The notes under the pieces: model-generated
Database searches by the model: none
What the model saw: only the letters and a program-made list of their open reading frames with translations
Told to the model about the DNA's origin: nothing
Assembly (NCBI GenBank): GCA_027019175.1
Contig: JALUXB010000028.1
Span: 1-64,000, forward strand
Direction: 5' to 3'
DNA length: 64,000 nt
DNA from: Sulfurovum sp.
GTDB lineage: Bacteria; Campylobacterota; Campylobacteria; Campylobacterales; Sulfurovaceae
In this document: positions 8,673 to 16,422 of the stretch, piece after piece
Position numbering within the stretch: position 1 is the stretch's first letter
Layout of the letters: every line of letters begins with the position of its first letter
Made by a program: the position numbers and the translations under genes

Positions 8673-9961
8673 AAGTCCCCTTTAATATGAAGGGACATGC
8701 CTTCATTACAGATGATACAAACAATGTGGACAGTGATACACTTTTTCTAAAAACTGCACAAAATACGCCTTATTTTGATTCACTTGAAACCAAACCTCCA
8801 CACATTACTCCCAAAGAACTGATAGCCCTGTGGGAACTTGACGATATGCGGGTTGTAGGTGTAACAGGCACCAATGGCAAAACAACTGTAACCGCAGCAA
8901 TCTACTCTTTTCTGCTCGATCTTGGTGAAAAGCCTGCACTTCAGGGGACACGGGGACTTTTTGCGGAAGAAAAGCGCATAGAAGCAAAGAGTATGACTAC
9001 ACCTTCCATTCTTGAAACACTGCAGAATATGAAACAGACCCATGAGCGAGGCTGTAACTACTTTATTATGGAAGTCAGTTCCCATGCTATCCATCAGCAG
9101 CGCATAGAGGGAATTACGTTTGCACTAAAAGTACATACCAATGTGACGCGGGATCATCTTGATTATCATGGTACAGTAGAAGAGTACCGTCGTGTCAAAA
9201 GCCTTTTCTTTGCAGATGATACGATGAAACTGCTGAACAAAGATGATATCAAGCATATTACGTTTAATCCAAGAAATGCCTACAGCTATGGTGTGGATGA
9301 ACCTGCAACCTACAAGGTACAGGCGTTCTCTCTGGTAAATGGTATTACCGCCGGTATCAAATATTTGCGGGAAGAGGCGAGTTTCCATTCCCCTATGGTG
9401 GGGCTTTTCAACCTTTTCAATCTTATGGCGGCGATTGGTTCCGTGCATCTTTTGACCAAGCGTCCCCTACAGGAAGTGTGTGATGTTGTCGAAAACTTCG
9501 CAGGGGTTGCCGGACGCATGGAGGTTGTCAGTACCAATCCGTTGGTAATTGTTGATTTTGCCCATACTGATGACGGGATCCACGCGGTACTTGAATCGAT
9601 GAAAGACCGGGATATCAGTGTGGTTTTTGGTGCGGGAGGAAACCGTGACAAAGAGAAGCGTCCGAGAATGGGCGCTGTTGCGGGTCGTTATGCCAACAAA
9701 ATCTATGTGACATCGGACAATCCGCGTGACGAAGTACCGGAGATGATTTTAGAAGATATTCTCAAAGGGCTGGTGGGCAAAGAAAACGTCACTGCTTGTC
9801 CCGATAGACGACTTTCTATCAAAATGGCACTCGATGCGCTTGAACCTAACGAAGTACTGCTGATTCTTGGAAAAGGTGATGAGGATTATCAGGAGATCAA
9901 AGGGGTGAAGTACCCTTTTGATGATCGTGAAGTGGTACGGGAGCTGTTAGGCATTCTATGA
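8669..9961 (+). CDS. murE: UDP-MurNAc-L-Ala-D-Glu:meso-diaminopimelate ligase
   Basis: MurE adds meso-diaminopimelate to the peptidoglycan precursor in the cytoplasm. The 430-residue product has the Mur ligase ATP loop GVTGTNGKTTV at about residues 64-74, the MEVSSHAIHQQRIEG segment, and the DNPR motif (TSDNPRDE) that marks diaminopimelate-specific rather than lysine-specific enzymes. It is shorter than E. coli MurE mainly at the N-terminus, as in related epsilonproteobacteria. The ATG overlaps the preceding stop. Confidence 0.95.
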   Translation: MKVPFNMKGHAFITDDTNNVDSDTLFLKTAQNTPYFDSLETKPPHITPKELIALWELDDMRVVGVTGTNGKTTVTAAIYSFLLDLGEKPALQGTRGLFAEEKRIEAKSMTTPSILETLQNMKQTHERGCNYFIMEVSSHAIHQQRIEGITFALKVHTNVTRDHLDYHGTVEEYRRVKSLFFADDTMKLLNKDDIKHITFNPRNAYSYGVDEPATYKVQAFSLVNGITAGIKYLREEASFHSPMVGLFNLFNLMAAIGSVHLLTKRPLQEVCDVVENFAGVAGRMEVVSTNPLVIVDFAHTDDGIHAVLESMKDRDISVVFGAGGNRDKEKRPRMGAVAGRYANKIYVTSDNPRDEVPEMILEDILKGLVGKENVTACPDRRLSIKMALDALEPNEVLLILGKGDEDYQEIKGVKYPFDDREVVRELLGIL

Positions 9962-9971
9962 TTTCTGTAGG

Positions 9972-9991
9972 GTGTTGTCCCCTGACAACAC
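9972..9991. terminator. Hairpin between convergent murE and the minus-strand cluster
   Basis: GTGTTGTC, a CCCT loop and GACAACAC form a perfect 8-bp stem 10 nt after murE. The same GTGTTGT arm recurs in the adjacent 48-bp repeat at 10015, so this hairpin may belong to the same repeat element. It is placed to terminate murE transcription. Confidence 0.45.
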
Positions 9992-10014
9992 GCTGCTCCC
10001 ACAAAGATGAAGAG

Positions 10015-10062
10015 GTGTTGTGAGGGCGACCCAAGGAAGTGCCTGTGGTGCACAACACCCTA
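10015..10062 (+). repeat. 48-bp interspersed repeat, copy 1
   Basis: The segment starts GTGTTGTG and ends CACAACAC plus CCTA, so its ends are inverted repeats. The reverse complement recurs at 28859-28906 with two mismatches. It lies between convergent genes and covers the last codon and stop region of the membrane-protein gene. The size and terminal symmetry suggest a REP/MITE-like palindromic element. Confidence 0.8.
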
Positions 10063-11340
10063 TGTGATATTCATCTCAAACCTCTCCCCCGTTTTCTGTG
10101 TATACACATACAGCCTCCACGCATGTACAACCTGCCAGAGCATCCAGCCAAAGGAGAGCAGGGTAAGTATGCCTGCAAGATAGATCACTGCCGGGATGAA
10201 GACAGAAACTGCAAAAGCTATGAGGGTAGCGATATGAATGTAAAGGTGTTTCATTGCCGTTTTGGGGTGAATGACCTCATGCATCATGGGAGCGGTGAAG
10301 TATCCCTGTGAGTTAAGATGAAACCATGTCAGGAAGGGCACGATTTTGTAAAACATGGCAAGGACGATACTCAGTGCAAAGCCTGCAAAAAAGATGTAGT
10401 TAAGCGCTTGCAGGCCTGCAACATCGTAAAATCGGGTATCGAGTGTGGCAGCCATACTGAGTACCAGCAGTCCCATACCCATACGCCACAGCCAGACAGT
10501 GGCATCGGCAATGGGGCGTTTGCGCTGTGAAAGACGGCGCAGGGTCATCAGGGCATAGCAGAGCATGAAGATGATGATGAAAAGATCGATAACCATCCAT
10601 GTTTTTTCAAAGAAAAAGCTTCCAACTGTTCCTATGAGCAGTAACACGAAAACCCTCTGTGGTAGAGACTTGCTGATAAATGCAGGATAAGGGGGTGTCA
10701 CGTAGAACATTTCTATGACCTGAAAGGAGATGGAAATGATCAGCAGGGCGATCCACCCAAAGAGCCCAAAAGAGTAGTGTGCTGTTTTGATCTGTGTGTA
10801 GTAGCTGCCTTGCCAGAGTCCTGCGAGAGTGCCGGTCATATAGAGTGCCAACAGTGTCAGCACGACCAAAGATGTAAGTGCCACACTCATTCCCCTTGAA
10901 GAGTTGCTATGGTTTGGAAGGGCTATCAGGTTTTTGAGCATCACAAAGGCAATGCCGAGGATAGCACTGCCAAGCAGTATTGATGCGCCCATAAAGAATA
11001 CCGGTTTACCGCTATAGAACGCAAAAAGCAGGCTCAATACACCGAGAATGAAGGGGTATTGGACGAGGTTTGCTTTTTGGGTGGGTGCAGTGAGCTTGAC
11101 CCCGGCAATGACCGGCAGCATTTGAAAGAGCGCGGCAAACATAAAAGAGAGCATTACGCCCAGCGTCAATGTGTGCGTTATGACGAGTGCCTGTGTGGTG
11201 TCAGGGGTGAAAATATCTGTGCCAAAAAGGCATATCAGTGTACCGGCCAGCAGCCCGAAGAGACTGCCTGAGAGAAAAAAACGGAAAACGACCGATATGG
11301 GTGGTGCCTGATCGAGCGAAAGACCGTTCTGGCTAAACAT
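10060..11340 (-). CDS. Multi-pass membrane protein, possibly NnrS-like or heme-copper-related
   Basis: The roughly 426-residue product is almost entirely hydrophobic, with about 11-12 predicted membrane helices. It has a conserved-looking histidine in THTLTLGVMLSFMFAALFQM that could bind heme or copper, and H-rich loops near the C-terminus (HEVIHPKTAMKHLYIHI). The start MFSQNGLSL at 11340 was preferred over an in-frame upstream codon because GAGGTG lies at good spacing and the longer form would overlap the upstream gene far more. It overlaps the DUF2249 gene by 8 nt. Its partners (hemerythrin, DUF2249, FNR-type site) point to NO or oxygen physiology. The NnrS assignment is tentative. Confidence 0.65.
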   Translation of the reverse strand: MFSQNGLSLDQAPPISVVFRFFLSGSLFGLLAGTLICLFGTDIFTPDTTQALVITHTLTLGVMLSFMFAALFQMLPVIAGVKLTAPTQKANLVQYPFILGVLSLLFAFYSGKPVFFMGASILLGSAILGIAFVMLKNLIALPNHSNSSRGMSVALTSLVVLTLLALYMTGTLAGLWQGSYYTQIKTAHYSFGLFGWIALLIISISFQVIEMFYVTPPYPAFISKSLPQRVFVLLLIGTVGSFFFEKTWMVIDLFIIIFMLCYALMTLRRLSQRKRPIADATVWLWRMGMGLLVLSMAATLDTRFYDVAGLQALNYIFFAGFALSIVLAMFYKIVPFLTWFHLNSQGYFTAPMMHEVIHPKTAMKHLYIHIATLIAFAVSVFIPAVIYLAGILTLLSFGWMLWQVVHAWRLYVYTQKTGERFEMNIT

Positions 11341-11602
11341 CGCACAGCACCTCGAGATCGCGTGATCTGTCCCGCGTGATGATAATGTGCCAGGTACCGT
11401 TACTGTCTTCTTTGCTGAATACCCCAAATCCCTGCTCTTTTGCCAATTCAATGAGCGGGATAGGGTTTTTTCTGTGAATCATATAGAAATAGTTGTCTTT
11501 GTTGAGTTCACGGATGGCAGCAATTGCCCGCTCAAGCGGAATGGGGTGTTCCAGTTCCCGTGCATCGAGAAATATCTTTTCTGTTGTCGGCATAGCGCTC
11601 AA
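11333..11602 (-). CDS. DUF2249 family protein
   Basis: This 89-residue soluble protein has the DUF2249 pattern, a TusA/SirA-like fold: LDARELEHPIPLERAI near the N-terminus, then YFYMIHRKNPIPLIELAKEQ and a C-terminal strand WHIIITRD. The family often neighbours hemerythrins and nitric-oxide or nitrite reductase genes, but its molecular role is not established. It overlaps the hemerythrin stop by 4 nt and the membrane-protein start by 8 nt, so the three are co-transcribed. Confidence 0.8.
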   Translation of the reverse strand: MSAMPTTEKIFLDARELEHPIPLERAIAAIRELNKDNYFYMIHRKNPIPLIELAKEQGFGVFSKEDSNGTWHIIITRDRSRDLEVLCDV

Positions 11603-12039
11603 AGCTCCACCTGCTTCATTTTTGAGAGGGTTTCCTCTTTGAGGTCAGGCGGTAAAAGCCGTTCGCACATGGCATAGAGCATCTGCTCCTCTTTCATGTT
11701 GTGCTGCTGCAGCAGGATCATCATTGATTCGCACAGTGAAAGGTAGGCATCTCTGTCCTGCGCCTCGAGTGCTTCAGCCAGTTTGCCGATGAGACCTTTA
11801 ACCTGCTCATGTTCATAGCGCATGACCTGTGTAGGTCCCTGCGCATTGCCTGTCTGGGCTTCGAAAGTAGGGAAAAGTTCTTCTTCCTCACGTTTAAAGT
11901 GTGTCAATGTATCATTTGAAAAAGCCAAAAATTCTTTTTCCGCTGCTTGCCAGTCGCCGTTGGCCGCTGCCTGTTCTGCAGCGGCGAAATGGTCGTCACA
12001 GCTTCGGTGTTCATCGGTCATAAATTGTGCAATACCCAT
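11599..12039 (-). CDS. Hemerythrin HHE cation-binding domain protein
   Basis: The 146-residue all-helical protein has the di-iron ligand pattern of HHE/hemerythrin domains: H11 in MTDEHRSCDDHF, H in THFKREEEELFP, H-x3-E-type pairs in MRYEHEQVKGL, and H in LLQQHNMKEEQMLY. Such proteins bind oxygen or nitric oxide or sense iron; the Ric/YtfE repair family is a relative. It lies 3 nt after the FmdE-like gene and overlaps the DUF2249 gene, within the FNR-type regulated cluster. Confidence 0.85.
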   Translation of the reverse strand: MGIAQFMTDEHRSCDDHFAAAEQAAANGDWQAAEKEFLAFSNDTLTHFKREEEELFPTFEAQTGNAQGPTQVMRYEHEQVKGLIGKLAEALEAQDRDAYLSLCESMMILLQQHNMKEEQMLYAMCERLLPPDLKEETLSKMKQVEL

Positions 12040-12042
12040 AGG

Positions 12043-12666
12043 TTACTCCTTTGTTTCGTGGATAGTGATCATTTGATCCCATAAATCTTGTGACAGCAAA
12101 ATGCGTTCTACGCGCCCCTGCCAGAGCTGTTTGAACTGTGCTTTTTCTTCAGGAGTCGCATTTCCCTGAAGGCTCTTTGCCATCAACGGTTTCATCATTG
12201 GATCGGCAGGAATGACAGATGCATCGTAACTCAGTGTGACACGCTGCTCCGTCGCCAGTCGGGTGAGGGTTACCTCACCATTCATGGGCACATTGTAGGA
12301 AACAAGGTTGTCTCGGGAAAAGTGCCCGCCTATACCTTTAAAGCCGCTTTTGCCGTTTGCCCCGGCAATGAAAGAGATGACGTTGCAGATGACCCCGGTT
12401 ACACCATCGGTTTCCCCATCTCGCATAGCAACATGAATGTGCCCCCTTTGAGGCAGAACGCCCTCTTCTTCCGGGTAAAGGGCTTCGAGCCCTTTTAGGG
12501 CGAGAAGATAGGCCCCTGCAACAGTGGGACAGGAGTGCCCGGCAAGCTTGACGCACTCAAGATAGGAGATTTCCAGTTTACCCTCTTCGAAGGCACCGAG
12601 AAAGTCACTTAGCGGATCCTGCAGCGCGATAGCAGGAACTTTGTCAAAAAAGTCTGGATAGTGCAT
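12043..12666 (-). CDS. FmdE-like (formylmethanofuran dehydrogenase subunit E domain) protein
   Basis: The 207-residue product carries the FmdE signature near residues 37-55: CVKLAGHSCPTVAGAYLLAL, a His/Cys pair that could bind metal, and later EEEGVLPQRGHIHVAMRDG. FmdE family members are found far outside methanogens and their role is unknown, though often near molybdo- or redox enzymes. The ATG at 12666 was chosen because AAGGAG lies 5 nt upstream; the longer frame would run through the promoter. It is the first gene of the minus-strand cluster. Confidence 0.75.
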   Translation of the reverse strand: MHYPDFFDKVPAIALQDPLSDFLGAFEEGKLEISYLECVKLAGHSCPTVAGAYLLALKGLEALYPEEEGVLPQRGHIHVAMRDGETDGVTGVICNVISFIAGANGKSGFKGIGGHFSRDNLVSYNVPMNGEVTLTRLATEQRVTLSYDASVIPADPMMKPLMAKSLQGNATPEEKAQFKQLWQGRVERILLSQDLWDQMITIHETKE

Positions 12667-12693
12667 CAATGCTCCTTGTAATATGATGATGCG

Positions 12694-12699
12694 ATTATA
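12694..12699 (-). promoter_or_regulatory. -10 box of the FmdE-hemerythrin cluster
   Basis: Read on the minus strand this is TATAAT, putting the transcription start at about 12687 and leaving a 20-nt leader before the ATG. The FNR-type site at 12722-12735 is then centred at -41.5. Confidence 0.65.
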
Positions 12700-12721
12700 A
12701 TTGAAAATGGCAAACAATCTG

Positions 12722-12735
12722 TTGATATGTGTCAA
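12722..12735. promoter_or_regulatory. FNR/CRP-family binding site
   Basis: TTGATATGTGTCAA matches the FNR consensus TTGAT-N4-ATCAA at nine of ten positions. It is centred 41.5 bp upstream of the predicted start of the FmdE-hemerythrin-DUF2249 transcript, the classical class II activator position. It is about 47 bp from the divergent -10 for the Fe-S protein gene. Confidence 0.65.
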
Positions 12736-12768
12736 TCGGACTTTAATCCTCGTTTAAGTAATTCAGAG

Positions 12769-12774
12769 TAAAAT
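12769..12774 (+). promoter_or_regulatory. -10 box of the thioredoxin-like [2Fe-2S] protein gene
   Basis: TAAAAT lies 34 bp before the chosen ATG at 12808, giving a start site near 12781. This makes the upstream ATG at 12790 an unlikely start. Confidence 0.5.
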
Positions 12775-12807
12775 ACTCCTAATTAAAATATGCTTAAAGG
12801 ATTAACC

Positions 12808-13185
12808 ATGATACAAGGTGTACCACAACCAGCCTTCTATATTTTCAAATGTCAGCAGTCGGCACCTCCGGGAATGCCGAAACCAAGCTGTGTCAGCCAG
12901 AATGACCCTGAATCACAGGAGCTCTTTCAGCATCTTGCACAGCAGCTGATGATGAAAGGAATCATCGGTACAGTACAACCGGTACAGACCGGATGTCTGA
13001 ACCGCTGTCAGCAGGGTCCGGTAATGCTCGTAGAACCCGGACATACCATGTATGTAGGGCTGACCAAAGAGAAGATCGACCGTATCATTGATGAGCACAT
13101 CATCGGCGGGAAAGTTGTTGAAGAGTATGTAATCCCTGAAGAGATGTGGGCAGAACCTGTACCTCCGTCTCAGATGGCACGCTAA
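12808..13185 (+). CDS. Thioredoxin-like [2Fe-2S] ferredoxin (Shethna/NuoE-like)
   Basis: The 125-residue product has four cysteines in the spacing of thioredoxin-like [2Fe-2S] proteins: C15, C28, then C63 and C67 in TGCLNRCQQGPVMLVEP. The family shuttles electrons; the partner here is unknown. The ATG at 12808 is preceded by AAAGG at 7-nt spacing and was preferred to 12790. It is divergent from the FmdE-hemerythrin cluster and shares its promoter region with the FNR-type site. Confidence 0.8.
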   Translation: MIQGVPQPAFYIFKCQQSAPPGMPKPSCVSQNDPESQELFQHLAQQLMMKGIIGTVQPVQTGCLNRCQQGPVMLVEPGHTMYVGLTKEKIDRIIDEHIIGGKVVEEYVIPEEMWAEPVPPSQMAR

Positions 13186-13262
13186 ACACATCCAACGGCA
13201 GATATATGCTCTGCCGCTTCTCATTCTCTTCACAATTACTGTATAATATAGAGCAAATGCGG

Positions 13263-13268
13263 TATAAT
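13263..13268 (+). promoter_or_regulatory. -10 box of panD
   Basis: TATAAT lies 31 bp before the panD ATG, giving a leader of about 25 nt containing the AGGTAGGA ribosome binding site. Confidence 0.6.
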
Positions 13269-13299
13269 TCCGACAATTAATAAATCAGGTAGGATGATT

Positions 13300-13668
13300 A
13301 TGAACATTACCATGCTTTATTCCAAGCTGCACAGGGCAACCGTAACCGATGCGAACCTCAACTATGTCGGTTCTATCACCATTGATCAGGATCTTCTCGA
13401 TGCTGCAAAGATGCGGGTAGGACAGAAAATTGATATTGTCAATATCAACAACGGTGAGCGTTTCTCTACCTATATCATTTCAGGAGAGCGCGGCAAGGGC
13501 GATATCTGTCTTAACGGTGCAGCGGCACGGAAAGTGCACAAAGGTGACAAAATCATCATTATTGCCTATGCGAGCATGAGTGAAGCCGAAGCGGAAAGCT
13601 ATAAGCCAAAGATTATTATTCTCAACGATGACAATACGATCGCGCAGGCGTTCGAGGGGCTGGAGTAA
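13300..13668 (+). CDS. panD: Aspartate 1-decarboxylase
   Basis: PanD makes beta-alanine for pantothenate. The 122-residue proenzyme starts [20 protein letters not shown] and has the self-cleavage site between G24 and S25 (YVGSITID), which generates the pyruvoyl group. Y58 in [10 protein letters not shown] and the segment [10 protein letters not shown] fit the active site. The ATG at 13300 has better ribosome-binding spacing than the one two codons upstream and matches the family N-terminus. Its stop overlaps the next ATG (TAATG). Confidence 0.95.
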   Translation: MNITMLYSKLHRATVTDANLNYVGSITIDQDLLDAAKMRVGQKIDIVNINNGERFSTYIISGERGKGDICLNGAAARKVHKGDKIIIIAYASMSEAEAESYKPKIIILNDDNTIAQAFEGLE

Positions 13669-13982
13669 TGTTCGGAAACGGATTGGATATGGGAAAGATG
13701 ACTGAGATGATGTCTCAGATGCAGGAAAAGGCCAAGGAGCTGCAAGAGCAGGCAAAAAATGTCGAGCTTACAGCAAAAGCCGGCGGCGGTATGGTTGAAG
13801 TGCGTGCCAATGGGGCAGGTGAAATCATCGATATCAACATTGATGATTCGCTGCTTGATGATAAAGAGTCGCTGCAGATATTGTTGATTTCGGCAATGAA
13901 CGATGTGAACAAGATGGTAGAAGATAACAGAAAATCCCAGGCAATGGGAATGCTTGGCGGTATGAATCCGTTTGGCGGATAG
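13668..13982 (+). CDS. YbaB/EbfC family nucleoid-associated protein
   Basis: This 104-residue DNA-binding dimer-type protein has the family order: an N-terminal helix rich in M and Q ([20 protein letters not shown]), the strand pair [20 protein letters not shown], and [20 protein letters not shown]. It is coupled to panD by a one-base stop/start overlap. Confidence 0.93.
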   Translation: MFGNGLDMGKMTEMMSQMQEKAKELQEQAKNVELTAKAGGGMVEVRANGAGEIIDINIDDSLLDDKESLQILLISAMNDVNKMVEDNRKSQAMGMLGGMNPFGG

Positions 13983-14108
13983 TTAACGGCGTGTATCGAC
14001 AAGATAGCCGAACTCTTTTGTTTTTTTCAGACGCAGGATCTTTCTTGTGCTGATGCTTCTGCTGCCTTCAGACTTTGTCGTTCGTGTAATGACTTGTTTG
14101 AGTTTCAT
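13983..14108 (-). CDS. 41-residue basic protein, unknown
   Basis: The frame encodes MKLKQVITRTTKSEGSRSIS then TRKILRLKKTKEFGYLVDTRR, with many Lys and Arg residues. An excellent AAGGAG lies 6 nt before the ATG and the stop abuts the YbaB stop. It is divergent from the ankyrin gene. No function is recognised; its size and charge suggest nucleic-acid binding or a small ribosome-associated protein. Confidence 0.55.
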   Translation of the reverse strand: MKLKQVITRTTKSEGSRSISTRKILRLKKTKEFGYLVDTRR

Positions 14109-14133
14109 CTTTTCTCCTTTTTTTTAATTTTAA

Positions 14134-14153
14134 TGTTCCGCTATATTGGAACA
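14134..14153. promoter_or_regulatory. Inverted repeat in a divergent promoter region
   Basis: TGTTCCGCTATATTGGAACA has perfect 6-bp arms around an 8-bp centre. It lies between the divergent 41-aa gene and ankyrin gene and could be the operator of a dimeric regulator for either. No regulator gene is adjacent. Confidence 0.4.
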
Positions 14154-14206
14154 GCGCCATCATAGCGATGACTGGCAACACAATGGTAACAGACCAAGGA
14201 GTAACC

Positions 14207-14734
14207 ATGAACAAAGTAACAGAAGTGATAGAAAACGACTCGGTTGCCGGGTTGAAGGCGCTCATAAAAGAGGGCCTAGACCTCAACAAGCCTATTCTCA
14301 TAGGTGAAGAGTATGACCTGGAAGAGTATGACGATATCAGTCCTCTTTTCTATGCAATACGCAAATATGCATCACTCGAGTTCATCAAGTTGATGCTTGA
14401 AAACGGTGTCGATCTGTTTCAAACTGACAGTGACGGTGTTTCGGCACTGGATATGGCCATTAAATTTAAACGCAAAGATGTCATAGACTATTGTATAGAA
14501 CAGGGTTTTGATCTCAACTCGACAACCCGAAAAAGCGGCATTACCCCGGTTATGCTTGCTGCATGTTTTTCCGATACGGACATGATGCAGACACTGCTTG
14601 ATGCGGGTGGAGAGATCAATGCGGTAGATAACAGTGGTATGAGTCCTTTGGATTATTCCCGTAAACTGGGACAGAAGAAGATGCAGGCCTACCTTGAAGA
14701 GCGAGGGGCGAAGCACTCGGCGTATCGGGACTAA
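14207..14734 (+). CDS. Ankyrin-repeat protein
   Basis: The 175-residue cytoplasmic protein has about four ankyrin units: ISPLFYAIRKYASLEFIKLM, SDGVSALDMAIKFKRKDVID, KSGITPVMLAACFSDTDMMQ and NSGMSPLDYSRKLGQKKMQA. Such repeats bind protein partners. ATG 14207 has AAGGA at good spacing; an upstream in-frame start would lack one. The target is unknown. Confidence 0.85.
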   Translation: MNKVTEVIENDSVAGLKALIKEGLDLNKPILIGEEYDLEEYDDISPLFYAIRKYASLEFIKLMLENGVDLFQTDSDGVSALDMAIKFKRKDVIDYCIEQGFDLNSTTRKSGITPVMLAACFSDTDMMQTLLDAGGEINAVDNSGMSPLDYSRKLGQKKMQAYLEERGAKHSAYRD

Positions 14735-14848
14735 GAGCGTTATCGGCTGTTTCGCATTCTTCCCGCCCTTTTGGCGAGGATGAAGTCCCGCCTCCACATG
14801 AGAACTAAGTTTCACTTCAATCAACCTATGAAAAATTCCTTACCCCTT

Positions 14849-14866
14849 TTGTAATAAATTTGTTAC
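14849..14866 (+). promoter_or_regulatory. Pho box of porin gene 1
   Basis: TTGTAAT-AAAT-TTGTTAC is a 7-4-7 direct repeat (11-bp period), ending 10 bp before the -10 TATACT at 14877-14882. The layout matches the E. coli Pho box, where PhoB replaces the -35. Four more promoters in this window share it. Confidence 0.75.
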
Positions 14867-14914
14867 CCTTTTTTCCTATACTTCTGCCATCTAAACAAAA
14901 CAAGGACGGAACGT

Positions 14915-16237
14915 ATGAAAAAAACCCTACTTTCACTGGTGACGATTTCGGCAATCGCTACCACGGGCGCATTGGCCAGCAGCGATACAGATATTGCAGA
15001 GCTTAAAGCGATGATGCAGCAAATGAACAAGCGTTTGGCAAAGCTTGAGACGGAGAACAAGCAGCTCAAGGCGCAGATTGCGAAGAAGAAAAAGGTCGCA
15101 ACCCGTCATGCCGCAAGCCCTTCACACAAGAAACACTACACATCAGCATCCAGAGACGAGAGAGTATCGGCTCTTGAAGAGAAAGTAGAGAAACTTGAAA
15201 AAGAGACACCTGTTTTTGCAAAAGCTTCAAAGCTGAAGTTCAGCGGAACACACTATCTTGGGTTTGTGCATGGCAAACATACTGAAGGCAGTGCAACCCC
15301 CAACAATTATACCTATAATGATTTTGAGACCAGAAGAAACTATATTCAGCTTAAAGCGTATTTGTTTGACAACCCCAAAAGTTATGCGCGTGTGACACTC
15401 GATACGGCACAGAAATCCAATGGTGACTGGGAAGTACGTCTGAAATATGCTTACCTCTATCTTGACAATGTATTGCCTTATACCGGTGTTGAATTCGGTC
15501 AGGCACACAGACCGTGGATCGATTATGAAGAGCATCACGGATGGCTTTACCGTTCTATTGCCAAGACATTTGTCGAGCGTGGACACGATGCAGACTTTAC
15601 CAACTCTGCTGACCTTGGTATCAACTTTAAGACAAAAACAGAGTACTTTTCGAGTGAACTGGGCATCTTCAATGGTGAAGGGTACCATGGGCTTATTGAC
15701 AACAAAGACGACAACAACGGTCTTAGTTATGAGTGGCGTTTGACAGCCAACCTGCTTGGGACAGGGAAAAAGCATGTTCATAAGCATGATCAGTATGCAG
15801 ACATCTCTTTCTATGGGCAGATTAACCAGGAAGACGGAAAGCGTGGTGAAACCCTGGCAAATGGCAAAGACGGCGACTTTGACTGGTACGGATTCAATGC
15901 TGTCTATAACCAGCCGGAATTCCTGATTGCTGGTAACTATCTTAAGTCTACAAAAGCTGCTGCCAAATACAAAGGGCACGGATGGTCTGTCAATGGTGAA
16001 CTGAGACTGTTGACATTCTCACCAGAACTTGACAAGTGGAATCTCATTGGCCGTTACGATGACTGGAAGCTTGACAGCGGTGCGGAGAAGAAGAGTGTTA
16101 TTGCCGGTGTTGCTTACAAATGGAACAAGAATGTTGAATTTATCCTCAACTACGATGATTACAAAGCATATGATGATACCGGAGCATTCGATACAGAAGA
16201 CCAGAAAGTGCTCTTTACTGCAGAGGTCAACTGGTAA
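14915..16237 (+). CDS. Outer-membrane porin, OprO/P-like, probably phosphate-inducible
   Basis: The 440-residue product has a signal peptide (MKKTLLSLVTISAIATTGAL then ASS), a coiled coil at about 25-60 (IAELKAMMQQMNKRLAKLE), a basic low-complexity linker, a second coiled coil at about 82-98, then a beta-barrel with alternating strands ending in aromatic W. The trimeric coiled-coil plus barrel plan is that of polyphosphate/phosphate-selective porins. The Pho box upstream supports phosphate uptake. Substrate selectivity is inferred, not seen. Confidence 0.85.
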   Translation: MKKTLLSLVTISAIATTGALASSDTDIAELKAMMQQMNKRLAKLETENKQLKAQIAKKKKVATRHAASPSHKKHYTSASRDERVSALEEKVEKLEKETPVFAKASKLKFSGTHYLGFVHGKHTEGSATPNNYTYNDFETRRNYIQLKAYLFDNPKSYARVTLDTAQKSNGDWEVRLKYAYLYLDNVLPYTGVEFGQAHRPWIDYEEHHGWLYRSIAKTFVERGHDADFTNSADLGINFKTKTEYFSSELGIFNGEGYHGLIDNKDDNNGLSYEWRLTANLLGTGKKHVHKHDQYADISFYGQINQEDGKRGETLANGKDGDFDWYGFNAVYNQPEFLIAGNYLKSTKAAAKYKGHGWSVNGELRLLTFSPELDKWNLIGRYDDWKLDSGAEKKSVIAGVAYKWNKNVEFILNYDDYKAYDDTGAFDTEDQKVLFTAEVNW

Positions 16238-16247
16238 CACCTTTAAA

Positions 16248-16279
16248 GACAAAAAAGAGAAGCTTTCCTCTTTTTTGTC
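16248..16279 (+). terminator. Terminator after porin gene 1
   Basis: GACAAAAAAGAG and CTCTTTTTTGTC form a perfect 12-bp stem around an 8-nt loop, 10 nt after the stop. The 3' arm supplies a U-run, typical of an intrinsic and possibly bidirectional terminator. Confidence 0.75.
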
Positions 16280-16354
16280 AAAATCTACAAAAAACTGTTT
16301 ATTTTCTACACACACAACCTATAACCTCTTGTATAATACAATTCATTATCAAAA

Positions 16355-16372
16355 TTGTAATACTTTTGTAAC
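16355..16372 (+). promoter_or_regulatory. Pho box of porin gene 2
   Basis: TTGTAAT-ACTT-TTGTAAC ends 10 bp before TACCAT (16383-16388), the likely -10. A stronger TATAAT lies further upstream at 16332-16337 and may be a second, basal promoter. Confidence 0.75.
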
Positions 16373-16422
16373 TGTTTTTTTCTACCATCGTTTCGTATTT
16401 ATACAGATTAAGGAAACAAAAT

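Noticed and set aside
11341-11451. Longer N-terminus for the membrane protein at 10060
   Set aside because: It would overlap the DUF2249 gene by over 100 nt, adds a polar segment and lacks a ribosome site.
12667-12735. Extended start for the FmdE-like protein
   Set aside because: It would place the coding sequence across the -10 and the FNR-type site; the ATG at 12666 has a good AAGGAG.
14134-14153. LexA/SOS box
   Set aside because: The arms and spacing do not fit either the E. coli or the Gram-positive LexA consensus, and no SOS gene is adjacent.
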